Source: an uncultured Eubacteriales bacterium
GTDB lineage: Bacteria; Bacillota; Clostridia; Christensenellales; Aristaeellaceae
Reading direction: 5' to 3'
NCBI GenBank assembly: GCA_900320085.1
Contig: ONRC01000002.1
Coordinates: 1-64,000, forward strand
Length of the DNA stretch: 64,000 nucleotides
The notes beneath the pieces are model-generated. The model was not told the DNA's origin. It searched no databases and worked only from the letters and a program-made list of their open reading frames with translations. The position numbers and the translations under genes are program-made. Positions 34,143 through 41,491 of the stretch are shown piece after piece (positions within the stretch are counted from its first letter, which is position 1; each line of letters begins with the position of its first letter).

Positions 34143-35609
34143 TCAGGTCATTTGCAGGCGGAACGCCACGGGCATATCGCTGTGGATCCCCGGCGCGGAA
34201 ATATGCAGCCCTTCTCCGTCGCGGTTCCATTCCACGGGAGCATCGCACCCCAGGACTTCCACCTTGTCAATGCCGCCGATGAAGGCGGGCAGGGACAGGG
34301 AGCGGACGGTCACGTTCCCGTCCTCCGGCCAGGCCATCACGATGGCGTAGAGATTGCCGCCCTTGACGGTAAACCGGATGTCCTGGGCGGTGTAGGTCTT
34401 TTCCTTGCTTTCGGCGAACTGGCCTTCCTCAATATTGGTGGGGCCTTCGCCGAACACGCGCCAGGGACGGGTGCCGTAGATCGCCTCGCCGTTCTGTTTC
34501 AGCCACGCGCCGATGGCTTTCAGCACCGCCGTATCCTCCGGGCCGATGGTGCCGTCCGCCTTGGGGCCGACGTTCAGAAGCAGGGTGCCGTTCTTGCTCA
34601 CCACGTCCACCAGCGTGCGCACCAAATCCTCGGGCTTCTTGAATTCATTCTGCTCGGTGTAGCACCAGCTGTTCTTGGCGATGGCGGTGTCTGTCTGCCA
34701 GAAGTAGGGCTGAGTCGCGGCGAAGTGGCCCCGCTCCATGTCCGGCACGGCGGTGCCCAGCATGAAGGTATCCTGCTTGTAGTTGATGGCGGGCTGCACG
34801 CCCCACTCTGCCGAACGGTTATAGTAGTACGCAGCGAACTTTTTGATGTAGGGCTTCATCACGTTTTGCAGGATCCACCAGTCAAAATACACCACCACCG
34901 GATGGAACCGGTCCACCAGCTCGCAGCAGCGCAGCAGCCAGTCCTGCATGAATTCTTCGCTGGGCGGGCACTCCGCGTCACGGTTGAAATGATCCTTGGG
35001 CTCGGGCATGGAGGGCCAATAGATATGGTCGCGATCAATGGGATCGTGTATGTCGGAATCAAAATCCTTGCCGTGGCCCAGGAAGAACCAGTGCTCGATG
35101 CGATGGCTGCTGACGCCCATGGGGATGCCCTTTTGGTCCAGCGCCTGTTTCAATTCTCCGGTCGTGTCCCGGCAGGGACCCATCTCCGCCGCGTTCCAAT
35201 GGCTGATTTCGCTTTTGTACATCTGGAACCCGTCGTGGTGCTCCGCCACGGGGATCACATACTTGGCCCCGGCCTCCTCAAACAGGTCGGCCCAGGCGGC
35301 GGGGTCAAACTTTTCCGCCTTGAACAAGGGAATAAAATCCTTGTAGCCGAATTCCTTGTGGGGGCCATAGGTTTTGATATGATGTTCAAACTCCGGGGTG
35401 CCCTGGATATACATGCCCCGGGGATACCATTCGTTCCGGTACGCGGGCACGGAATACACGCCCCAATGGATGAAAATGCCAAACTTCGCGTCCTGATACC
35501 ACTCTGGCACGCTGAACCGGGACAGCGATTCCCAATTGTCTTTAAAGGTTCCCCGGGCGATCACCCGGTCAATTTCCTGGAGCCTCGCGGCGCGTTCCGC
35601 TGCGTTCAT
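34143..35609 (-). CDS. GH29 alpha-L-fucosidase
   Basis: 488 residues. The GH29 barrel carries WYQDAKFGIFIHWGVYSVPA, the substrate-binding HHDGF (about 124-128), and nucleophile D243 in VVYFDWWI. A C-terminal beta-sandwich follows (KGGNLYAIVMAWPEDG). There is no secretion signal, so it should act inside the cell on fucosylated oligosaccharides. ATG 35609 has AGGAGGAC about 10 nt upstream. It is separated by about 20 bp from the GH127 gene; together they suggest use of fucose- and arabinose-bearing glycans. No transporter or regulator gene is adjacent. Confidence 0.92.
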   Translation of the reverse strand: MNAAERAARLQEIDRVIARGTFKDNWESLSRFSVPEWYQDAKFGIFIHWGVYSVPAYRNEWYPRGMYIQGTPEFEHHIKTYGPHKEFGYKDFIPLFKAEKFDPAAWADLFEEAGAKYVIPVAEHHDGFQMYKSEISHWNAAEMGPCRDTTGELKQALDQKGIPMGVSSHRIEHWFFLGHGKDFDSDIHDPIDRDHIYWPSMPEPKDHFNRDAECPPSEEFMQDWLLRCCELVDRFHPVVVYFDWWILQNVMKPYIKKFAAYYYNRSAEWGVQPAINYKQDTFMLGTAVPDMERGHFAATQPYFWQTDTAIAKNSWCYTEQNEFKKPEDLVRTLVDVVSKNGTLLLNVGPKADGTIGPEDTAVLKAIGAWLKQNGEAIYGTRPWRVFGEGPTNIEEGQFAESKEKTYTAQDIRFTVKGGNLYAIVMAWPEDGNVTVRSLSLPAFIGGIDKVEVLGCDAPVEWNRDGEGLHISAPGIHSDMPVAFRLQMT

Positions 35610-35787
35610 GTGCTTTGTCCTCCTTTGCCTCCGCCCTATCGTATTCATCCGCGTGTTTCCGCTGCGCGGTTTCGTTTCCTTCTCCTCTATTCGACACACT
35701 TTTTCAAATCCCTATTGCCGGGAAAGGTTTTCTTTGCTTTTCTTTTCGCCTGGCAGCGCGTCTCGGAAAAAGCGCCGAAAAAAACAG

Positions 35788-35816
35788 TTGACAAAAGCCG
35801 TCGGCTGTGCTATGAT
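35788..35816 (+). promoter_or_regulatory. tRNA-Trp promoter
   Basis: TTGACA (35788-35793), 17 bp, TATGAT (35811-35816), about 19 bp before the tRNA. The remaining bases 35610-35787 show no gene. Confidence 0.8.
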
Positions 35817-35834
35817 ACATCCGTTGTTCGCCAA

Positions 35835-35908
35835 AGGGGAATGGTGTAATGGTAACACGTGGGTCTCCAAAACCTTTGTTGAGGGTTCGAATCCTTCTTC
35901 CCCTGCCA
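35835..35908 (+). tRNA. tRNA-Trp (anticodon CCA)
   Basis: 74 nt including an encoded CCA end. The acceptor AGGGGAA pairs with TTCCCCT, the D-arm is GTGT...ACAC, the anticodon loop is CTCCAAA with anticodon CCA, and the T-arm is GAGGG-TTCGAAT-CCTTC. The anticodon stem has one weak outer pair. The last 23 nt (35886-35908) are duplicated at 43170-43192, so the gene is the integration site of the mobile element and its 3' end is supplied by the element. Confidence 0.95.
35886..35908. other. attL core, 23 bp
   Basis: It begins TTCGAATCC and ends CCCCTGCCA. It is identical to 43170-43192, and the flanking bases differ on both sides. This is the left boundary of the integrated element, inside the tRNA-Trp 3' end. 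Confidence 0.92.
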
Positions 35909-35911
35909 CAA

Positions 35912-35948
35912 GAAAAGCCTTGAAACATAAGCGTTTCAGGGCTTTTCC
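35912..35948. terminator. Terminator after tRNA-Trp and the integrase
   Basis: AAAAGCC-TGAAAC pairs with GTTTCA-GGGCTTTT, followed by T-rich sequence on the plus strand and a T-rich CTTTTCTTG stretch on the minus strand. It lies inside the element just after attL. Confidence 0.75.
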
Positions 35949-35969
35949 TTTGCTTGAAAATATGGTTTT

Positions 35970-35989
35970 ACCCACACTTTTACCCACAC
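35970..35989. repeat. Left pair of putative integrase arm sites
   Basis: ACCCACAC at 35970-35977 and 35982-35989, 12 bp apart start to start. The same pair, with the same spacing and orientation, recurs near attR at 43044-43062. Confidence 0.6.
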
Positions 35990-35993
35990 CAGC

Positions 35994-37154
35994 TTAAAAA
36001 TTGGCGCTGATATAGGCGTTCATGCGGTTTGCGGATGCCGTTGCCATGTCATCGGTGAAGCTGGCGTAAATATCCATCGTAATGCTGATTGTAGTATGGC
36101 CCAGGTTGCTTGATACGGTTTTCATATCATCCCCGGCACGGATAGCGGCAACGGCATAACTGTGCCTCAGATCATGGAAGCGGAAACCATCTTTTCCGAT
36201 TTTCTTTCCAAGCATAGTAGCCTCATGGGTCAGGGTGGTATTCTTCATGTGCTTCCCCAATTCATCGGTGAACACAAGGCCGTCAAATTCGTCTCCCCAC
36301 TTGTCACCCATTGAAAGACGCTGAACCGCTTGTTCTTTCTTCCATGCTTTCAGCCAATCCATAACGATGGGGGCAGGGGTGATTTTGCGGATGCCGTCTG
36401 TTTTCGTAGGAGCCAGTTTATAAATGCCGCCTTGCTTCTTTTCATGAATCATTTGCTGACAGACAAGAATTGACCCGGCTTTGAAATCCACGTTTTCCCA
36501 TTGCAGGCCCATCAATTCCCCTTGACGCATACCCGTGAACAACGCCACCCGGAAAAGGATTTCATTTCTGTGCCCCTTGATAGCTTTGAGAAATTCCCGG
36601 ATTTGTGCTTCATTCAGGGGTGAAATCTCTTTCTTTTCCACCCTGGGAAGCTGTACGCCGTCACAGGGATTTTTCGCAATATAGCCGTTTAGCACAGCCT
36701 GGGAAAGCGCCTTGTGAAGAACGCCATAGCAATTCTTGACAGATTTAGCAGAAAGGGGCTTTTCAGGCCGTTTGAACAGGGTATTCACAGCCTTTTGAAC
36801 GTGGTGAGGCTGGAGAGCGGACAGCTTCACAGCGCCCAGAAGAGGCAAAATATTGTGTTCAGTTTGTACCCGATAGGAAACAAGCGTGTTTTCCTTGATG
36901 CTGCCCGTGTATTCAGCTAACCATGTGTTCATCCAGGAAGAAACCGTCATTTTGCTTGGTGCAATGAATGTTCCTTCATCCTTCTGTGCGGTGGCTTGCC
37001 GGATTTTTTCAGCCACTTCCTTTTGCGTGCTGCCATAGAAGGACTTGGAAACCCGTTTCCCGCCGCCGTCACGCCCCAGGGAAATACGTCCTTCCCATCG
37101 TCCATCGGGCCGCTGCCGGATGCTGCCATTACCGGAAACTGCTTTCTTTGCCAT
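35994..37154 (-). CDS. Tyrosine-recombinase integrase
   Basis: 386 residues. It has an N-terminal arm-binding type domain (GSIRQRPDGRWEGRIS), a SAM-like core-binding domain (about 70-160), and a catalytic domain (about 175-370) with Arg in TGMRQGELMGL, H-x-x-R in FHDLRHSYA, His in SNLGHTTI and nucleophile Tyr in MDIYASF. It should integrate and excise the element at the tRNA-Trp 3' end next to which it lies. ATG 37154 has AAAGGAGGAG upstream. The gene is 2 bp from the repressor gene, so both are expressed from the repressor promoter. Confidence 0.96.
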   Translation of the reverse strand: MAKKAVSGNGSIRQRPDGRWEGRISLGRDGGGKRVSKSFYGSTQKEVAEKIRQATAQKDEGTFIAPSKMTVSSWMNTWLAEYTGSIKENTLVSYRVQTEHNILPLLGAVKLSALQPHHVQKAVNTLFKRPEKPLSAKSVKNCYGVLHKALSQAVLNGYIAKNPCDGVQLPRVEKKEISPLNEAQIREFLKAIKGHRNEILFRVALFTGMRQGELMGLQWENVDFKAGSILVCQQMIHEKKQGGIYKLAPTKTDGIRKITPAPIVMDWLKAWKKEQAVQRLSMGDKWGDEFDGLVFTDELGKHMKNTTLTHEATMLGKKIGKDGFRFHDLRHSYAVAAIRAGDDMKTVSSNLGHTTISITMDIYASFTDDMATASANRMNAYISANF

Positions 37155-37156
37155 TG

Positions 37157-37885
37157 CTACTCCTCCTTTGCCTGTCTATTACGATAGTGAGATAATAAAT
37201 CCATAAACAGCTTTGTTCCGTCTTCATCAAATCCGAGCGGAATAATAATTTCATTTAAAATCTGTTCGTCGCTATACAGTTTCCCTTCTTTTCTTTCTTT
37301 TTCTGATAAATTCCCGGCAAAATCACGGGCAAAGGGAAGCACTTCATGAAACCAAGCCATTTTCTGTTTGGTTTGTTTTTTTGCGTCTTCCAAGCTTTGC
37401 GAAACATACTTTTGAATACTGGCGTTTATTATTTCTGAATATGTAATATTTAATCTCTTGACTGAATCTTGAATGACACCGTTATCTGGTTTACAATAAT
37501 TTGATATTTGAACCATTAGTGGAATAAAGGATGGAGAACAGATAAAGGCGGATAGAGCGTGAAATAAGTCAATATTATACAGATGATCTATTTTTTTCAA
37601 GACCTCTACCGCTTCATATGAAAGCCCGGTCACTTTTGATGCGTCAGCAACATCCCGGCGTTTACACTCTTGTAACCCTAATAAGTATTCTGGGTCAACA
37701 TCGAAGTATTCAGCGAGATTGCATAAAACGCCAATGTCAAGCGTTTTTCGTGGTCCATTTTCAATCTGACGGATGCAGTTAGAAGGAAGGTCGCAATCTT
37801 CTTCCAGCTTTTCACGAGATATTTTCCCCCGCAATTCCTTAATTCGCTCTCCCACGGTTTGTAATAAATTGTTTTTTTCAGACAA
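37157..37885 (-). CDS. Phage-type repressor (HTH_3/Xre N-terminus)
   Basis: 242 residues. The Xre-type HTH is at about 8-70 (GERIKELRGKISREKLEEDCDLPSNCIRQIENG...LDPEYLLGL-like end). The C-terminal 150 residues are helical, without a LexA/S24 protease signature, so induction would not be by RecA-driven self-cleavage. The start is TTG 37885 with AAAGGAGAAC upstream. The gene faces the plus-strand genes and shares an operon with the integrase. It probably holds the element silent. Confidence 0.88.
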   Translation of the reverse strand: MSEKNNLLQTVGERIKELRGKISREKLEEDCDLPSNCIRQIENGPRKTLDIGVLCNLAEYFDVDPEYLLGLQECKRRDVADASKVTGLSYEAVEVLKKIDHLYNIDLFHALSAFICSPSFIPLMVQISNYCKPDNGVIQDSVKRLNITYSEIINASIQKYVSQSLEDAKKQTKQKMAWFHEVLPFARDFAGNLSEKERKEGKLYSDEQILNEIIIPLGFDEDGTKLFMDLLSHYRNRQAKEE

Positions 37886-37915
37886 TTTTAGTTCTCCTTT
37901 CTTTGATCAATCGTC

Positions 37916-37966
37916 TAATTATCGTCTGTACAAGGCAATTATAACATGTTATTATTCAGTTGTCAA
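37916..37966 (-). promoter_or_regulatory. Repressor-integrase promoter with direct repeats
   Basis: On the minus strand: TTGACA (37961-37966), 17 bp, TATAAT (37938-37943), a perfect consensus. Downstream of it the word AGACGAT occurs twice 11 bp apart (plus strand ATCGTCT, 37910-37930 region), a good candidate for autoregulatory operator half-sites. Confidence 0.75.
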
Positions 37967-38008
37967 TGGTACTGCGCAGCACAAAGAAAGGCAGAAAGGA
38001 ATGATTCA

Positions 38009-38194
38009 ATGGAAAAAAAGCTTATGATTGGAGCGGAAGAGTTTATTAACGAATACGGTTTCTCCCGTGTTCGGGCGTATCAAGTTTTACACGATTCATC
38101 CTTGCCCGTCATCCGTCTGGGACGGCGTTTGTTCGTTCGGCGTGTTGACTTTGAAAAATGGCTTGACGATCAGAGCGCAAGGGAGGAAATATGA
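38009..38194 (+). CDS. Excisionase-like DNA-binding protein (HTH_17/AlpA type)
   Basis: 61 residues. A winged-helix MerR-like fold is seen in FINEYGFSRVRAYQVLHDSSLPVIRLGRRLFVRRVDFEKWLDDQ, the pattern of helix-turn-helix_17 excisionases. First plus-strand gene of the element. ATG 38009 has AGAAAGGA upstream. It overlaps the next gene by an ATGA junction. It probably directs excision, or switches on the downstream genes as AlpA-type proteins do. Confidence 0.85.
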   Translation: MEKKLMIGAEEFINEYGFSRVRAYQVLHDSSLPVIRLGRRLFVRRVDFEKWLDDQSAREEI

Positions 38195-38514
38195 TGGTAC
38201 AGGCGAATCGTGAAGATATTCCGGTGGGTCGGGAAAATGCGATCAGCCGTAAAGCATTAGCAAAATTGTGGAAGTGCAATGATCGGGTGGCAAGAAATGT
38301 TATTGCGTCGTTGCGGCAATTCCCGGGTGAAGATGGCTTTGCGATCTTGTCAACTTCCAGCACAGTCCCGGAAGGCTACTGGCGTTCCAATATTGCAGAA
38401 GAAATACAGGCGTTTGTCAACGAAACAGAGAGCAGAGCGCGGAACACGTTTCTTTCTTTGCGTGATGCCCGGCGAGTGCTGAAAATCATCCAGGGAAAAG
38501 AAGGTGTAGGTTAA
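38191..38514 (+). CDS. Small winged-helix-like protein, function unknown
   Basis: 107 residues. The segment NAISRKALAKLWKCNDRVARNVIASLRQ looks like a helix-turn-helix, followed by SILSTSS/GYWRS-like wing strands and a charged helical C-terminus. Similar small wHTH proteins precede replication genes in phages. ATG 38191 follows GGGAGGAAAT. It is coupled at both ends (ATGA and TAATG overlaps). Confidence 0.72.
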   Translation: MMVQANREDIPVGRENAISRKALAKLWKCNDRVARNVIASLRQFPGEDGFAILSTSSTVPEGYWRSNIAEEIQAFVNETESRARNTFLSLRDARRVLKIIQGKEGVG

Positions 38515-39206
38515 TGGCCTACAAACGCAAAACGGTTGTACCAAACGCGCGCCTATCTGACGGGGGACTTCGTCTTTTTGAAGGGCTCAAGCCTGAGGAA
38601 AAAGAAGTCGTTTTCCAGCACTTTATGGAACACTGGGACGCGGCGCGGGTGAAAAATGCCGATGATGTTCCGGAACTGCCAAAGCTGGAGCGCCGTCTAT
38701 CTAACTGCCTGGATGCACTCTGTCAATCAGCGGATGAAGGCATTGCAGAATATTGGCGTATAGCTGACAGAAACAATCGAAACGCACCGAGAGAACCAGC
38801 GGTTAACCAGTCGTTATCCAGTGGAGAACCAATAAATAATCCAACCAACCAATTAACCATTGAACCAATAAATAATCCATCCAGCCATCCAACCATTAAC
38901 GAAATCGAAACGTTCTGCAAAGAAAACAATCTTATTACGGTTGATATTCAAGGATTTATGGAAACGATGGAAAGGCAGGGATGGAGGTCGAAGGATGGGC
39001 GGCGGGTGGAAGATTGGAAATCTCTTCTTCGGTCATGGGGACGGGAAAGGCCGGGGAAAACCGTTTCCGCGCAGCAATATGCTCAGCGGGCTTACACGGA
39101 AGAGGAATTACTTGCTGTATCCGATGATTTGATGGAGGAAGCAAGACGTAAACGCAACGAATCAAAGTATCACCAGTTTTTTGAAGATCAGGAAGGGACA
39201 GCATGA
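38514..39206 (+). CDS. Replication-organizer-like protein carrying a DnaD-type C-terminal tail
   Basis: 230 residues. Residues 1-90 are an unrecognised helical region. Residues 95-128 are a low-complexity Asn/Pro linker (EPINNP twice). Residues 129-178 contain PTINEIETFCKENN...FMETMERQGWRSKDGRRVEDWKSLLRSW, a helical module common at the end of phage replication proteins. Residues 182-211 form a tail nearly identical in protein sequence to residues 448-477 of the chromosomal DnaD-family protein (5050-6528). It likely initiates element replication and recruits the host helicase loader. The linker-coding DNA holds direct repeats that may be an origin. The start is coupled TAATG. Confidence 0.78.
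   Translation: MAYKRKTVVPNARLSDGGLRLFEGLKPEEKEVVFQHFMEHWDAARVKNADDVPELPKLERRLSNCLDALCQSADEGIAEYWRIADRNNRNAPREPAVNQSLSSGEPINNPTNQLTIEPINNPSSHPTINEIETFCKENNLITVDIQGFMETMERQGWRSKDGRRVEDWKSLLRSWGRERPGKTVSAQQYAQRAYTEEELLAVSDDLMEEARRKRNESKYHQFFEDQEGTA
38826..38879. repeat. Direct repeats inside the replication gene, candidate origin
   Basis: An 18-bp word beginning GAACCAATAAA occurs at 38826-38843 and 38862-38879, with a 36-bp period. AACCA/CCAACC words lie between and after (to about 38900). The placement inside an initiator gene resembles phage-type origins. Confidence 0.5.
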
Positions 39207-39523
39207 ATGGACGTTCTTCACAAAGGAAAGGCGCTGAAGGAGAGCGCGAATTGTGCGACCTCCTCCAGCAAGCCGGGTATCACGTTCAGCGCGGCGGTAG
39301 CCAAACATATGGAAGCGTGCCGGATATAATGGGGTTAGACGGCGTTCACGTCGAGTGCAAGCGCGTGGAAAGGCTGAACCTGAGCGAAGCCATGAGACAG
39401 GCAATCAAGGATTCTGAGCGCTTCCAGGATGGTTGGCCTTGTGTGTTTCATCGGAAAAACCGGGAAGCATGGTTGGTTTCTATGCGGCTATCAGATTGGC
39501 TTGAACTATATGGGAGGCTTTGA
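39203..39523 (+). CDS. PDDEXK-fold nuclease, Holliday-junction-resolvase-like
   Basis: 106 residues. The restriction-endonuclease-like core is KGAEGERELCDLLQQAGYHVQRGG, then PD in GSVPDIMGL and ECK in VHVECKR, giving the D...ExK metal site. The small size and archaeal-Hjc-like order suggest a junction-resolving or structure-specific nuclease acting during replication or recombination of the element. ATG 39203 overlaps the stop of the previous gene (ATGA). Confidence 0.82.
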   Translation: MNGRSSQRKGAEGERELCDLLQQAGYHVQRGGSQTYGSVPDIMGLDGVHVECKRVERLNLSEAMRQAIKDSERFQDGWPCVFHRKNREAWLVSMRLSDWLELYGRL

Positions 39524-39736
39524 ATGAAAGACTGGACAGAATTTGTGGTAAAGCGGGAGGGTGACGATGTTGCCATGATTCCATTTTGGGTAGCTGATTT
39601 GCAAATGAACAAGGCAAAGAGAAAAGCGCGCTGGCTGGTTTCAGTGGTTTGCATCTTGTCCATAGCACTGATTATGGCGGTGAGTATTGTATTCTTGTAT
39701 GCAGATATTCCGAAATTTGCCGATTATTTCCGATGA
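39524..39736 (+). CDS. Small single-pass membrane protein
   Basis: 70 residues with one hydrophobic helix near residues 36-60 (WLVSVVCILSIALIMAVSIVFLY) preceded by a basic KAKRKARW stretch, so the N-terminus is likely cytoplasmic. Function unknown. The ATG directly follows the preceding stop codon, and its own stop overlaps the next possible start. Confidence 0.6.
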   Translation: MKDWTEFVVKREGDDVAMIPFWVADLQMNKAKRKARWLVSVVCILSIALIMAVSIVFLYADIPKFADYFR

Positions 39737-39750
39737 AAGGGGGAAATTAT

Positions 39751-40122
39751 TTGAACGCCAAAAAACAGCGGGTTCTTTCGGCGCTGTTATCCAATCCGAA
39801 TCAGCGGCAAGCGGCAAAAGCGGCAGGAGTTTCAGAACGGACAGTTTATGAATTCCTTCATGACCCAGATTTTTCCAAAGAATATAGACAGGCGCGTGAT
39901 GCTGCATTTGAACAAGCTTCACGAAGCGCAGAACGGGCCATGAATCCAGCGCTTGACGTGCTTTTGGAAATCTGCCAAAACGATAAAGCGCCATTTATGG
40001 CGAGGGTCAGCGCCGCCGTCAACCTGGTAAAAATCGGACGCGAAATGAAAGAAACCGGAGATATTTTGCAAAGATTGGAGGCGCTGGAAGATGCTCAGCA
40101 AAACCATAAAAACCCGTATTGA
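39751..40122 (+). CDS. HTH protein resembling a phage small terminase subunit
   Basis: 123 residues from TTG 39751, which has AAAGGGGG 7-8 nt upstream; ATG 39733 is an alternative coupled start. The N-terminal HTH is QRQAAKAAGVSERTVYEFLHDPDF, then a long helical region (YRQARDAAFEQASRSAERAMNPALDVLLEI...ARVSAAVNLVKIG) and a coiled-coil end. This is the layout of phBC6A51-type small terminase proteins. In a satellite such a protein could direct packaging of its own DNA into helper capsids. A plain DNA-binding regulator is the alternative. Confidence 0.68.
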   Translation: MNAKKQRVLSALLSNPNQRQAAKAAGVSERTVYEFLHDPDFSKEYRQARDAAFEQASRSAERAMNPALDVLLEICQNDKAPFMARVSAAVNLVKIGREMKETGDILQRLEALEDAQQNHKNPY

Positions 40123-40339
40123 ACAGCTTGAAAGAATGTTGCCCCCTGAATCAATGTGCATTGTGCGTGATGAAAACGGCGAAGAAAAGGAAGTGGCCGT
40201 AAAGGAATTGATAAAAAACATCGACCGTTGGCAGCTTGTTCACATGGTAAATTGTAGTTTGCCAGAACTTGATGAACTACTCAACGCAGCGTGGGAGGCG
40301 GCACAGGATGAAACAAAATATTCAGCAGCGGCTGAATAA
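40091..40339 (+). CDS. Small acidic protein, unknown
   Basis: 82 residues: a helical start (SKTIKTRIEQLERMLPP), a short beta pair (CIVRDENGEEKEVAVKELI), and an acidic helical end. Overlaps the previous gene by 32 bp. GGAGG lies 9 nt before the ATG. No family recognised. Confidence 0.65.
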   Translation: MLSKTIKTRIEQLERMLPPESMCIVRDENGEEKEVAVKELIKNIDRWQLVHMVNCSLPELDELLNAAWEAAQDETKYSAAAE

Positions 40340-40547
40340 GTTGGAAGCTGAAAACGGGAAAATACACAAGGTCACTTATTACTGCGAAAACGTAGACGGG
40401 CACCAAAAGTATTTTGAAACCCACGACAAAGCTATTACCTATGAAAAACAAAATCCCGGTTGGTACGCAGAAATGAAGTTTACTTTTCCGAATGGGAACG
40501 TGCTCATTTGGGACAATGCAACCTTACACAGGATGCGAAGAATGTAA
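40308..40547 (+). CDS. Small protein, unknown
   Basis: 79 residues, a short helix (IQQRLNKLEAENGKI) followed by alternating beta-type sequence with aromatic residues (KVTYYCENVDG, WYAEMKFTFPNG). The opening resembles that of the preceding gene product, so the two may be distant paralogues. GGGAGG precedes ATG 40308 by 9 nt; it overlaps the preceding gene by 32 bp. Confidence 0.65.
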   Translation: MKQNIQQRLNKLEAENGKIHKVTYYCENVDGHQKYFETHDKAITYEKQNPGWYAEMKFTFPNGNVLIWDNATLHRMRRM

Positions 40548-40744
40548 TGGACAAGAGCATCATCCACCGACTTTTAAAGCAGGAAGCGCAGCGGATACTT
40601 GGAAAACCAGTTGAGATTATGGAAGTTGTATCCATGCCGGACGGGAGAATCATTGCGACTACCGACATCGAAGAAGCTACCCGGCTTGAGGCCCAGGGTG
40701 GATCGTGGGATTTATTGATTTGTGTGAAAGGAGAAAACAAATGA
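40547..40744 (+). CDS. Small protein, unknown
   Basis: 65 residues with a helical start (IIHRLLKQEAQRILGKPVEI) and a beta-type second half (VVSMPDGRIIATTDIEEATRLEAQG). No family recognised. The start overlaps the previous stop as TAATG, which implies coupled translation. Confidence 0.6.
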   Translation: MDKSIIHRLLKQEAQRILGKPVEIMEVVSMPDGRIIATTDIEEATRLEAQGGSWDLLICVKGENK

Positions 40745-41451
40745 CCAATACTGACCGCGTTTATACCGCTATGCGCGATTTTACAGATGCCCGCAGGGCG
40801 AACAGGACGGAATTTTTACAAAAGCAAAAGAAGCTTGAGCAATATAAGGGAAGCCCTTACTATTCGGATGAACTGAAAGCAGCCAGAAAGGCGCGGGAAG
40901 ATGCAGACGCAGCAGCGCGGGATATTTGCAAAAAAGCAGTAAATGAAGCTTTGCAGGACATGCAGAGAGTGAACAGCAAGCGCGGCGTGACAGCCCCCAC
41001 AGATGAGCAAGTGCGCATTTTGGAAGTATTACGGATGATGAAGAAGCCGTCAAAATCCACTCTTGACGCTGCTGCAAACAGTATGAGCGGAAACGCGCTG
41101 GCGCTTGCGGCCCTTTCCGAAATAGCCCATGAAGCCTATGCTAATGAACCTGCCGCGCTTGACCGCCTCACCACAAATTACAATTCACGCGCTACAAAGG
41201 AACTTGGAGCGGAAAGCGCCTTGCAAGCCATTAAAGAACTTGCAAAAACATGCGGCGAGATTATGAATGGTAGCGGCGCTAATCGAAAAGCTGTGATGGG
41301 AAAGGAATTCAACGCACGCGTTCACGGTCTGGATTATGACCCGGACAGCTTGCCGCAAGAAGAACCGTATAAAACAGAACGAGATTTTTACAACCGTGAA
41401 TTGAATGTAGATTATGATTTATTCAAGGCCGCAGTAAACGAATCCACCTGA
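40741..41451 (+). CDS. Helical phage-type protein of unknown function
   Basis: 236 residues, largely alpha-helical and charged. A coiled-coil-like stretch is at 25-80 (FLQKQKKLEQYKGSPYYSDELKAARKAREDADAAARDICKKAV). Ala-rich helices follow at 115-185. A scaffold or DNA-associated role is possible but not shown. ATG 40741 follows AAAGGAGAAAACAA. It is the last gene before the element's internal terminator and the largest gene of this block after the replication protein. Confidence 0.7.
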   Translation: MTNTDRVYTAMRDFTDARRANRTEFLQKQKKLEQYKGSPYYSDELKAARKAREDADAAARDICKKAVNEALQDMQRVNSKRGVTAPTDEQVRILEVLRMMKKPSKSTLDAAANSMSGNALALAALSEIAHEAYANEPAALDRLTTNYNSRATKELGAESALQAIKELAKTCGEIMNGSGANRKAVMGKEFNARVHGLDYDPDSLPQEEPYKTERDFYNRELNVDYDLFKAAVNEST

Positions 41452-41459
41452 TATACCAG

Positions 41460-41491
41460 ACCCGCCGAGCGCTTGCCCGGCGGGCCTTTTT
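41460..41491 (+). terminator. Internal terminator of the element's first gene block
   Basis: CCCGCCG (41461-41467) pairs with CGGCGGG (41478-41484), followed by CCTTTTT. The convergent RHH gene ends in the T run. Confidence 0.85.

Noticed and set aside
34125-35849. 574-codon plus-strand frame over the fucosidase gene
   Set aside because: It mirrors GH29 in the opposite frame, has no family features, and runs through the true promoter and tRNA region.
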